The position numbers and the translations under genes were made by a program. Shown piece by piece: positions 25,555 through 33,586 of a stretch of DNA of 64,000 bases; position 1 is the stretch's first letter; each line of letters begins with the position of its first letter. The notes under the pieces are model-generated. The model was given only the letters and a program-made list of their open reading frames with translations, was not told the DNA's origin and did no database searches. The DNA lies in contig NZ_JAGGQJ010000026.1 in assembly GCF_018613325.1 (NCBI RefSeq), positions 109,200-173,199 of the forward strand, given 5' to 3'. This DNA is from Bacillus sp. ISL-34. GTDB taxonomy: Bacteria > Bacillota > Bacilli > Bacillales > DSM-1321.

Positions 25555-26697
25555 GTGGTCAATAGTATGGAGTTGTCATCTGAACATAAGAAGTATAAAC
25601 ATGTATTGATTCAATATTTGGAAGAAAATGAATCTGTGTTTTTAAATGAATGGAACGAGACTATTAAGATCAATGAAATAGACCCCTACAAAGAAAGAAT
25701 TAAAGAAAATGGTTATGGGATGTACTCACTGGTCATCCAAACGTTCAAGGAGGTATTGTCTGATGATGTGCTGATAAAATTGGCTTACCAGGTTGCAAAA
25801 GAACGTCTTGAAGCAAATATCAACATTGGGGATTTTCTATATAATATCAATTTGGGGAGAAATATCATAATCAGAAATGTTTTTGGCGCCAATATCCCAA
25901 TTAATTATCTGCAGAGATTCATTAATGACATTAACCTGCACTTTGATACGTTCAGCTACCATGCAGTAACGAGATATACGAATCTTACAAAAGAAGTGAT
26001 TGAGGAAAAGAAGTCTTATATTAGTGAAAACCACAAAGATAAATTAGCGGTACTGGGTCAAATATCATCAAGCTTTGTACATGAGTTCCGAAATCCTCTT
26101 ACAGCTATCATGGGGTTCAATAAATTACTGAAGAGGGAAAACCCTGAATTGAAATATTTGGATATCATTGATTATGAGTTAAATCAGTTGAATTTCAGGA
26201 TAACCCAATTCCTCCATACATCTAAATCTGATTTTAATGAGGAACAAAGAGAGGCAATTTCCGTATTAAAGTTAATTGAAGAAATACAAGAACTGACTTA
26301 TGCAAATATTGTGGATGCCAGCGTTAAAGTGGAAATAGATATTTATCCAAACTTTTTCATGACGGCGAGCAAGGATGGGTTAAAACAAGTGTTCTTGAAT
26401 CTTTTTATAAATTCCATTGATGCCTTAAAGGATAAGGAACATCCTAGAATTTTGAGGATAAACTCTTTAATTGAGGCGAATGAAAGAATAATTCGAATTT
26501 CAAATAATGGTCCGGCCATTGCAGGTGAATTGATTGAATCTATTTTTGAGCCTTTTGTCACAACGAAAGAGTTAGGAACGGGAATTGGATTATACGTATG
26601 TAAAAAGATCATTGAAAGTAATGATGGATATATGAATTGTGTCTCCAATGAAAATTTAACCACTTTCAGCATCCATTTCCCCGAAGTTCAGAACTGA
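25555..26697 (+). CDS. cytoplasmic sensor histidine kinase, sporulation-kinase-like
   Basis: A 380-residue kinase without membrane segments. Residues 1-155 form a helical N-terminal sensor of RsbR/kinase type. The H-box is SSFVHEFRNPLTAIMGF (His 176), and the ATPase part follows with N-box LFINSIDAL, ISNNGP and the G-box region TKELGTGIGLYVCKKIIE. GTG 25555 lies four bases after AAGGGG, and no better start is seen. No response regulator is adjacent, as is usual for phosphorelay kinases feeding Spo0F. The role is inferred from architecture only. Confidence 0.82.
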   Translation: MVNSMELSSEHKKYKHVLIQYLEENESVFLNEWNETIKINEIDPYKERIKENGYGMYSLVIQTFKEVLSDDVLIKLAYQVAKERLEANINIGDFLYNINLGRNIIIRNVFGANIPINYLQRFINDINLHFDTFSYHAVTRYTNLTKEVIEEKKSYISENHKDKLAVLGQISSSFVHEFRNPLTAIMGFNKLLKRENPELKYLDIIDYELNQLNFRITQFLHTSKSDFNEEQREAISVLKLIEEIQELTYANIVDASVKVEIDIYPNFFMTASKDGLKQVFLNLFINSIDALKDKEHPRILRINSLIEANERIIRISNNGPAIAGELIESIFEPFVTTKELGTGIGLYVCKKIIESNDGYMNCVSNENLTTFSIHFPEVQN

Positions 26698-26865
26698 ATC
26701 ATAAGGGTTTAATACATATCATAGGGTAACTATACATACAGCATTAAATACATATCGAACTTTTTTGAAGCTTGTAAACATAGAACTTTAATTAATAGCA
26801 GGAGGGCATTCCGGGTCTGCCGGTATTTTACATAAAATCATTCTCAGCGAAAATAAATCTATTTG

Positions 26866-26911
26866 GAAGATGCCAAGAAATCATAATTGGATTTTTAGCA
26901 TCTTCTTTTTT
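26866..26911 (+). terminator. terminator after histidine kinase
   Basis: GAAGATGC pairs with GCATCTTC (26898-26905), with partial inner pairing, then TTTTT. It lies about 170 bases after the kinase stop. Confidence 0.65.
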
Positions 26912-26979
26912 ATACCTGTTATTTTTCAGAATATAAGTGTGTCGAAATATTAAAAGAAAACAACTATATTGTCAGTTAT

Positions 26980-27056
26980 TTGATTCGATTATGAATCAAA
27001 AAAGGTCGATAATTAATATATGAATCGAAAATTGAATCTATAATTCAATATTGAAT
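26980..27056. promoter_or_regulatory. cluster of GAATC inverted repeats, likely activator sites
   Basis: TTGATTC and GAATCAA flank a six-base spacer at 26980-26999. Further TGAATC units occur at 27021 and 27033, and the perfect palindrome ATTCAATATTGAAT lies at 27043-27056. They are about 145 to 85 bases upstream of the start predicted from the sigma-54 promoter at 27109, so they probably bind its activator. The wider gap 26698-27245 holds a terminator, this cluster and the promoter, and no gene. Confidence 0.55.
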
Positions 27057-27108
27057 CGTTTTAAATGGATAAAAGCGTTAAACCCTAATAAAATAACTAT
27101 CCTTTTTT

Positions 27109-27124
27109 TGGCATGGATATTGCT
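27109..27124 (+). promoter_or_regulatory. sigma-54 (-24/-12) promoter of the APC permease
   Basis: TGGCATGGATATTGCT fits TGGCACG-N4-TTGCW at 15 of 16 positions, with exact spacing between GG and GC. Transcription would begin near 27135. It is the second promoter of this class in the window. Confidence 0.8.
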
Positions 27125-27245
27125 TTTATTTATATTATTACAAATTTTTTAGTGAGAAAGGATGTTTTTATTTGGGAAAATAGTCAGGTATAGATGAATT
27201 TGGTGGATTCAGATACATAATCAATTAATCCTTAATAATGCAGAA

Positions 27246-28787
27246 ATGTCCATAAGTTCTATACATATCAACCAAATGCTTTTTTATTATTATTTCTATC
27301 ATTATTTCTTTGAAAAAAGTTCTCAAGTTTTTGTTTTGGTCTACAGTCTTTCAAGAAAGGGATGGATTACCATTAAAGAAACTAAAAGTCTAAATAAAGT
27401 TCTTTCTAAGGTAGATATATTATTTTTGGCATTCGGGGCCATGATTGGTTGGGGTTGGGTAGTATTATCAGGTACATGGATTGAATCAGCAGGTACACTT
27501 GGAGCGATGATAGCATTTTTAATAGGTGGAGTATTGGTCACTTTTGTAGGTCTGACCTATGCAGAATTAGCTTCAGCTATGCCGGCTGCTGGAGGTGCTC
27601 TATCATATGTATTAAGGGGCGTCGGTCCAAAAGCTGCATTTGTAGCATCATGGGCCCTCGCATTAGGTTATATATCTGTGGTTGCTTTCGAAGCGGTTGC
27701 TTTGCCAACTGTCATTGAATATGTATTTCCTAATTATAAGGTAGGATTCATGTATTCTATTACTGGATATGATGTGTATTTAACATGGGTGCTTGTTGGG
27801 GTAATAGGTTCCATTTTAGTTACACTGATTAATTATTTTGGTGTGAAATCGGCAGCCATTCTCCAAATGGTTTTAACCATTGTAATAGGTCTCATTGGTT
27901 TGATGTTAATCTTTGGAGCCGGATTCACTAGTGATTTGGGAGATGCGAAACCACTATTTTTGGATGGCACAGTAGGAATCATAACTGTACTGATCATGAC
28001 TCCGTTCATGTTTGTGGGCTTTGATGTAATACCTCAAACAGCTGAAGAAATGAATGTTGAGCCGAAATTAATTGGGAAAATTCTTGTATTTTCAGTAAGC
28101 CTTGCCGTTATCTGGTATATTGCCATTATATACGCGGTAGGAGTATCTTTAGATAAAAATTTAATAACAACTTCTGTATTACCAACGGCAGATGCAATGG
28201 CCACCGTCTATGGATCGAGCATTTTTGCAACCATCTTGATAATAGGTGGTGTTGCAGGTATTTTGACGAGTTGGAATGCATTTATCATTGGTGGCAGCCG
28301 AGTTCTCTATTCAATGGCGGAAAAAAAGATGATTCCAGCTTGGTTTGGTAAATTACATCCGAAAACAAATACGCCTACAAATGCTGTATTGTTTATAGGT
28401 GCTTTATCCATGATTAGTCCTTTATTAGGGAGACCTATGTTAGTTTGGCTGGTGGATGCTGGCGGACTGGCTATTGTATTGGCATATTTATTCGTTGCAA
28501 TTGCCTTTGTTCAATTGAGAAAAAATGCTCCTGAGATGGCAAGGCCATTCCGTGCTGGAAAATCAAATATCGTGGGCTGGATCGCATTGGTTCTTAGCAT
28601 AGGATTTATTGCCTTATACTTACCAGGTATGCCAGCGGCTTTAATTTGGCCTTATGAATGGCTGATTTTTGCAGGCTGGTGGGCTATTGGTTTTCTCCTC
28701 ATGTTTAAAATGAGAAAAAATTATAGTTCTGGCGAAATGAAGTACAACGCAGACCAGTTGCCAATGGATGAGGTGAAAGAAGGGTAA
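27246..28787 (+). CDS. APC-family amino acid/amine permease
   Basis: A 12-helix permease of the amino acid-polyamine-organocation family. FGAMIGWGWVVLSGTWIESA in helix 1 is the unwound substrate site, and YAELASAMPAAGGALSYV follows. From ATG 27246 the product is 513 residues, but the first 40 are unlike the family, and that ATG has no ribosome site. AGAAAGGG at 27354-27361 stands before two in-frame ATT codons (27366, 27372) just where the family's N-terminus should begin, giving about 473 residues. The true start is unresolved. Its sigma-54 promoter suggests induction by an amino acid or amine. Confidence 0.85.
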   Translation: MSISSIHINQMLFYYYFYHYFFEKSSQVFVLVYSLSRKGWITIKETKSLNKVLSKVDILFLAFGAMIGWGWVVLSGTWIESAGTLGAMIAFLIGGVLVTFVGLTYAELASAMPAAGGALSYVLRGVGPKAAFVASWALALGYISVVAFEAVALPTVIEYVFPNYKVGFMYSITGYDVYLTWVLVGVIGSILVTLINYFGVKSAAILQMVLTIVIGLIGLMLIFGAGFTSDLGDAKPLFLDGTVGIITVLIMTPFMFVGFDVIPQTAEEMNVEPKLIGKILVFSVSLAVIWYIAIIYAVGVSLDKNLITTSVLPTADAMATVYGSSIFATILIIGGVAGILTSWNAFIIGGSRVLYSMAEKKMIPAWFGKLHPKTNTPTNAVLFIGALSMISPLLGRPMLVWLVDAGGLAIVLAYLFVAIAFVQLRKNAPEMARPFRAGKSNIVGWIALVLSIGFIALYLPGMPAALIWPYEWLIFAGWWAIGFLLMFKMRKNYSSGEMKYNADQLPMDEVKEG

Positions 28788-28857
28788 AAGGAATGAATTA
28801 ATCTGAGGCATTTTTGGCGAACCATATGCCACAAAGATTGATTATTGTTATTAATGG

Positions 28858-28883
28858 GCTGCTCTTAGTGAGCAGCTTTTTTG
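28858..28883 (+). terminator. terminator after APC permease
   Basis: GCTGCTC pairs with GAGCAGC around a five-base loop, then a run of seven T. Confidence 0.85.
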
Positions 28884-29067
28884 CTTGGTCCAACAGGATG
28901 GCAATTATTTCGCAAAAAACTCGTGGGAAATTTGGATATAAACAGTTTTCTATTACTCTCATGTCTGGCTGATTTTTGGTGCAGATTGTAATTATGATAC
29001 CATTCATTTGCAACTTTGAAATCCTTTGCTAGAATATAATCTATAGAAAAGATTAGGAGTGGTGACT

Positions 29068-29820
29068 GTGGCTGAAACTCCAGCTGAAGATTTGATTCAT
29101 TATATCGCACCAAAAGGAGAGTATATCCCTTTTTCAGATGATACGGACTATATCGCTAAAGGATTGGAATGGAAATTATTCACTGCCCGTTCGGTAAAAA
29201 GAGAACTATTATATAAAAGCGGAAGTTTTCAAGCAAAAGTCAAATTGGCAGGTTATGAACAATATGGCAACGGACTTGACACTGTAGTCGTTCAATTTGA
29301 AAATGGTAAGCTTAGTTGCATTAACCCTTCCTATTTAAAGGAAATGCAAAGCTCCAATTTCGGAAAAGAATTGTTGAGTGGCCCGGTTTCCGAAACAGCC
29401 GCAGTTCCTAATGAAACTGAGCAGGTGATGGAAGCACCAATTACGGAAGGCTCCGATCAGCTAAGTGAAGAACCAAAAAAGGCAAAAACCAAAACTAAAA
29501 AAACGACAGCAAAACCTAAGTTGGACCTACCTGGGGAAAAGGTGCATTTTATCGCGACCATCAAGGAGTTCACGGCGAAAGTGAACCATTTTACTGGTGA
29601 AGAAGATGAAGTCATACTTTTGGAGAATGTCAAAGTGACAACGGAACCTGAATTGACTATCGGCGATGCTTGGTGTGGATATAGCAAGACATTGAAAAAA
29701 GCTGAGCTCGAAGAAGGGGACGAAATCGAATTTGATGGAAAAGTGGTTGATAAAAAATACAATAAAGAAATACGGTATAAAGTAAATAATCCATCTAAGT
29801 TAGTGAAAAAGGAAGCTTAA
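29068..29820 (+). CDS. uncharacterised two-domain protein with Lys-rich linker
   Basis: A 250-residue soluble protein I do not recognise. Residues 1-105 form one domain (with YIPFSDDTDYIAKGLEWKLF). Residues 105-155 are an acidic then Lys/Thr-rich linker (KKAKTKTKKTTAKPK). Residues 155-250 form a second, beta-rich domain that could be an OB-like fold, judged only by the alternating pattern. AGGAG at 29055-29059 places the start at GTG 29068 rather than the GTG codons at 29059 and 29062. It stands alone between two terminators. Confidence 0.75.
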   Translation: MAETPAEDLIHYIAPKGEYIPFSDDTDYIAKGLEWKLFTARSVKRELLYKSGSFQAKVKLAGYEQYGNGLDTVVVQFENGKLSCINPSYLKEMQSSNFGKELLSGPVSETAAVPNETEQVMEAPITEGSDQLSEEPKKAKTKTKKTTAKPKLDLPGEKVHFIATIKEFTAKVNHFTGEEDEVILLENVKVTTEPELTIGDAWCGYSKTLKKAELEEGDEIEFDGKVVDKKYNKEIRYKVNNPSKLVKKEA

Positions 29821-29844
29821 ACGCATGAAGTTCTTGGATGATAG

Positions 29845-29873
29845 GGAGTAAGCCACCGCTTACTCCATTTTTT
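29845..29873 (+). terminator. terminator after the uncharacterised gene
   Basis: GGAGTAAGC pairs with GCTTACTCC around CACC, followed by ATTTTTTG. Confidence 0.85.
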
Positions 29874-30091
29874 GTTGCATTAATCAGTTCTCTAAAGAAA
29901 TGGATGCTTTCATCGTGAACTTATTAGAATAGATGAGTCCGATCCTGGAATATATTCGTTTGTGGGAGAAGTAATGCAAGTTATTCTCGAATCGTATTGT
30001 TAAGGGTTTCGCTTTTGTGGTTTCATATATTCCAGTGTTGGGGATAATACATTATGATAATGGATTTATAAAGATTAGGGGGGGTTTTTAT

Positions 30092-31087
30092 ATGAAAGAA
30101 TTATTTCGGTTATTAAAACAAGGTAATAAATCGGCGTTCATTGCTGCCTGTGTGAATAGTATCATCGCTGTGCTAAAGGGGATTGCTTATTTCATGACAG
30201 GGAATGTCGCTATGTTTGCTGAAACTTTACATACTTTGGGCGATGCTGCGAATCAGTTTTTCGTCTTCATAGGTTCCGCACTAAGTAAAAAGTCACCAAC
30301 TGATCGATTCCCTGATGGTTTTGGACGTTTGGTTAACCTCGTATTATTAGGGGCAGTATTGGTTGTCGGGATCATGTCTTATGAAACGATTAAAGAAGGG
30401 TTCCATCACATTTTGCACCCTGCAGAATCAACTGGTATCCTTATTAACTTGTCCGTCCTTTCGTTAGCGGTTGTGTTGGAAACATATGTATTATTTAAAG
30501 CGATGAAAGAAGTGGTGCATGAGACTGGAATCGAAGCTAAAGGAGCAGCCGTCATATTTAAGAGCTTCACTGGTTTAAAAAGAGCAAAACCAGCGACAAA
30601 ATTAGTATTTATGGAAGATATGGTAGCAACCGGTGGTGGGGTACTTGCAATCATTGCCATTTTATTAGCAAACTTTACGCCTTTTATCCAAGCGGAAGGA
30701 GTTGCTTCCGTCATGATCGGTCTCGGTATGTTCTATGTGGTTGGAAGGGTTTTTCTTGATAATGCTGCAGGTGCTCTTGGGGAAGCCGATATTGACATGC
30801 GAAAAAAAATTGGAACGATGGTCATGGATGATCCAGACGTAAGGGATATACAGAAACTGGCCGTAATAAAAGAAGGGGAAGACTTTCATGTAGAACTTGA
30901 AGTTGAACTTGATCCCCATATTTCAATCGCCCAAGCGGATGACATTAAAGATCGGCTGTTTAATGAGATATTCAAGGAAAGAGGGGTAACGGATGTCATT
31001 ATAGAATTTGATGAAAATGATGGTGTCCCAAAATGGGAAGGTCAGATAAAAAAAGAATTGAATGAAATGAAAAAAGACAGGGAGTAG
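30092..31087 (+). CDS. cation diffusion facilitator (CDF) transporter
   Basis: A 331-residue divalent-metal exporter with about six helices and a cytoplasmic C-terminal domain. The helix 2 metal motif is HTLGDAANQ, and the helix 5 motif is MEDMVATGGG, where the usual His-Asp is replaced by Glu-Asp as in the SLC30A9-like branch. The DxxFxDGFGRL-like loop RFPDGFGRL is present. The C-terminal part (residues 225-300) has the family's ferredoxin-like pattern. ATG 30092 follows AGGGGGGG. The longer frame from 30017 adds an unlikely N-terminus. The metal is unknown. Confidence 0.87.
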   Translation: MKELFRLLKQGNKSAFIAACVNSIIAVLKGIAYFMTGNVAMFAETLHTLGDAANQFFVFIGSALSKKSPTDRFPDGFGRLVNLVLLGAVLVVGIMSYETIKEGFHHILHPAESTGILINLSVLSLAVVLETYVLFKAMKEVVHETGIEAKGAAVIFKSFTGLKRAKPATKLVFMEDMVATGGGVLAIIAILLANFTPFIQAEGVASVMIGLGMFYVVGRVFLDNAAGALGEADIDMRKKIGTMVMDDPDVRDIQKLAVIKEGEDFHVELEVELDPHISIAQADDIKDRLFNEIFKERGVTDVIIEFDENDGVPKWEGQIKKELNEMKKDRE

Positions 31088-31262
31088 AAGATGTTTAGAA
31101 TGGCAGAATACAAAGTGTCTCGATAAGGATATATCGTTGATTATAAAATCATGTCACTAATGATATTGCCTGTTCAATTCTTCACGTACTTTCCTTGAGT
31201 ATGCATTATAAGCTATCATGGACTTAGGTACATAAAGAAGGATTATGGAAGGGTGAATAAGA

Positions 31263-32006
31263 ATGGAGAAACAAGATATTAAGCTAGTTGCACTTGATAT
31301 GGATGGCACGCTTCTCAATAAGGCTGGAGAGATATCTGAAGGAAATCGGAGAGCGATAAAAGAAGCTGAAAATCAAGGGATCTTTGTGGTATTGAGCACA
31401 GGAAGATCCTATGCGACATGCAGTGATTTTGCAAAGTCAATGGAACTCCAATCATACCTCATTACGGTAAACGGAAGCGAAGTTTACGATAATCAAGGAA
31501 AACTGGTGGAAAGGAATATCGTCGATAGTGAGTCCATACAATGGATGTGGGAATTAAGCCAAAAACATGGTACACATTTTTGGGCAATTAGCTGCGATAA
31601 TATTTACAGGGCTGAAATGCCTGAAAGAATTCATGATTCGCAATGGCTTAAATTCGGATTTGATACAAATGATGAAAGCATCCGCCAAATCATCATGGAT
31701 GAACTGGTATCAAAAGGAAACTTTGAAATAAGCAATTCAAGTCCAACGAATATTGAAGTGAATGCCATGGGCGTCAATAAAGCAAAAGCGATAAAGCTTG
31801 TATGTTCATTGCTCGATATTACTATGGATAATGTTATGGCAGTAGGTGACAGCCTAAATGACCTTGCGATGATTTCTGAAGCAAAAGTGGGTGTGGCAAT
31901 GGGAAACGCCCAAGAAATTGTGAAAGAAAAAGCAGATTGGGTTACAGCAACAAACGATGAAGATGGTGTGGCTAAGGCCATTCGTAAATGGGCGCTTTCA
32001 AATTGA
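31263..32006 (+). CDS. HAD-family hydrolase, Cof type
   Basis: A 247-residue phosphatase of the Cof/YcsE-like group. Motif I is DMDGTLLN (Asp nucleophile around residue 12), motif II is LSTGRS, Lys lies in VNKAKAIKL, and motif III is GDSLNDLAMI. The cap domain is the IIB type between motifs II and III. Such enzymes dephosphorylate sugar phosphates or flavin and pyridoxal phosphates, so no specific substrate is assigned. It is a single gene with its own terminator. Confidence 0.87.
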   Translation: MEKQDIKLVALDMDGTLLNKAGEISEGNRRAIKEAENQGIFVVLSTGRSYATCSDFAKSMELQSYLITVNGSEVYDNQGKLVERNIVDSESIQWMWELSQKHGTHFWAISCDNIYRAEMPERIHDSQWLKFGFDTNDESIRQIIMDELVSKGNFEISNSSPTNIEVNAMGVNKAKAIKLVCSLLDITMDNVMAVGDSLNDLAMISEAKVGVAMGNAQEIVKEKADWVTATNDEDGVAKAIRKWALSN

Positions 32007-32013
32007 ATCGACA

Positions 32014-32048
32014 CTGTATATGGGACGTATTCCATATACAGTTTTTTA
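32014..32048 (+). terminator. terminator after HAD hydrolase
   Basis: CTGTATATGG pairs with CCATATACAG, followed by TTTTTTATT. Confidence 0.9.
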
Positions 32049-32177
32049 TTGAATGGGGCTGCATGACAAAGAATTTTTAGCTGCTGGATTAATTTCTTGA
32101 AAATTGTGTATTTTAGAAGTATGATAATCTTGTAGTGTTATATTTTGGTAATATATTAATAATGGGAGGTTTAATGG

Positions 32178-33176
32178 ATGACTAGAAGTGTGCCTGAACA
32201 GTGGTGGAATCAATTATCTTTACCAGTTATCTCAGCACCTATGTTTTTGATATCCGGTCCTGAGTTAGTGAAAGAATGCTGTTTGAATGGGGTGATCGGC
32301 TCTTTTCCAGCACCGAATGCGCGGCCGATAGAGGTGCTGGATCAATGGATGGGTGACATAAACGATACATTGAATGCAGCAAAGGATAAAGAACCAGGCT
32401 CAAAGATTGCTCCATGGGCAATGAATATGGTTGTCCACCGCACATATAGCCGGCTTGACGAAGAATTGGAATTGGTCAAAAAGCATCAGCCTCCCATCGT
32501 CATTACCTCATTAGGTTCACCAAAACATGTGGTGGATGTTGTACATAGCTATGGCGGCTTGGTCTTTTCGGATGTCAGCTCTGTGGATTTTGCAAAAAAA
32601 GCTGCAGAGTCAGGAGTGGACGGTTTGATCTTGGTTGCTGCGGGAGCCGGTGGGCATGCGGGTGAGATAAATAGCTTTGCTTTCGTGGACAGTGTAAGGA
32701 CATTCTGGGAGGGAATCATTTTGCTTGCCGGATCCATCAGTACTGGTCACAGTATCTTGGCAGCTCAGGCTGCAGGAGCAGATCTTGCATATATGGGAAC
32801 ACGTTTTATCGTAGCAAAAGAGAGCAGGGCAAATGATGATTATCGTGAAATGCTTGTCGATTGTGATCATGATGACATCATCTTGACTGATGCATTTTCA
32901 GGTGTTAATTGTAATATGCTGAAACCGAGCATCAGAAAGGAAGGCATGGATCCAGAACAATTAGCCAAAAAAGAAAAAGTCGATTTTGACAGCATGTCCA
33001 AATCAAACGAATCTAAAGCGTGGCGTGATATTTGGTCAGCGGGTCACGGTGTAGGGGCAATTAAAAAAATAGATACCGCTGCCGGCATCATTAAACAATT
33101 AGAAAAAGAGTATCAGGAGTCCTTGAAGAAATTGACCGGGCAGGCCGAAAAATTAAAAGGAATTATATCGAAATGA
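32178..33176 (+). CDS. nitronate monooxygenase-family flavoprotein
   Basis: A 332-residue TIM-barrel FMN protein of the 2-nitropropane dioxygenase family. LPVISAPMFLISGPELV at the N-terminus, VAAGAGGHAGE (around residue 153, phosphate and His motif) and AGSISTGHSILAAQAAGADLAYMGTRF split across 190-215 are the usual elements. Members oxidise alkyl nitronates such as propionate-3-nitronate. Some relatives act as other FMN oxidoreductases. GGGAGG precedes ATG 32178, and a strong terminator follows. Confidence 0.86.
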   Translation: MTRSVPEQWWNQLSLPVISAPMFLISGPELVKECCLNGVIGSFPAPNARPIEVLDQWMGDINDTLNAAKDKEPGSKIAPWAMNMVVHRTYSRLDEELELVKKHQPPIVITSLGSPKHVVDVVHSYGGLVFSDVSSVDFAKKAAESGVDGLILVAAGAGGHAGEINSFAFVDSVRTFWEGIILLAGSISTGHSILAAQAAGADLAYMGTRFIVAKESRANDDYREMLVDCDHDDIILTDAFSGVNCNMLKPSIRKEGMDPEQLAKKEKVDFDSMSKSNESKAWRDIWSAGHGVGAIKKIDTAAGIIKQLEKEYQESLKKLTGQAEKLKGIISK

Positions 33177-33177
33177 T

Positions 33178-33193
33178 ATGAAAGCGCTTTATT
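33178..33193. promoter_or_regulatory. cre-like site after the nitronate monooxygenase gene
   Basis: ATGAAAGCGCTTTATT fits 14 of 16 cre positions and starts two bases after the stop codon. There is no obvious promoter for it to act on, so its role is doubtful. Confidence 0.3.
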
Positions 33194-33214
33194 AAAATGT
33201 TAATATAGCTAACA

Positions 33215-33246
33215 AAAAGGGTATCCTTCATGGATACCCTTTTTTG
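33215..33246 (+). terminator. terminator after nitronate monooxygenase gene
   Basis: AAAAAGGGTATCC pairs with GGATACCCTTTTT around TTCAT. The following gap up to 33586 holds an inverted repeat TAATGAC/GTCATTA (33399-33427) and no gene. Confidence 0.9.
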
Positions 33247-33398
33247 ACATGTAATATCAGAGTTAATTCATGATAAGGTCTTTATCAGCTAAAAAGGCAA
33301 TCTAAATAGGATATAAAGAGAAAAGCAGTAAATAAAGGATGTAAGACTGTGAAAAAATATTGATAAAAAGAAGGATAAATGTTATATTATTTTCGTGA

Positions 33399-33427
33399 TA
33401 ATGACCAAATGAACAATATAGTCATTA
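33399..33427. promoter_or_regulatory. inverted repeat before yhgE-like gene
   Basis: TAATGAC and GTCATTA are separated by 15 bases. Homologues of the downstream gene are often controlled by TetR-type regulators, and a site of this kind would suit, but no regulator gene is next to it here. Confidence 0.35.
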
Positions 33428-33586
33428 ATTATTGGTTGTTTAAAAAGTAATATATTAAGGTGAAGATGAAGTATTTTAAATATATATTGCTGAAGCAAAT
33501 GACTTAATTATGTATCCTTCAATCGTTTTCACCGGGATAGATTAATAAACGACAGCATATGCGTCGTATAGGAGGGCTTGGTAGGC

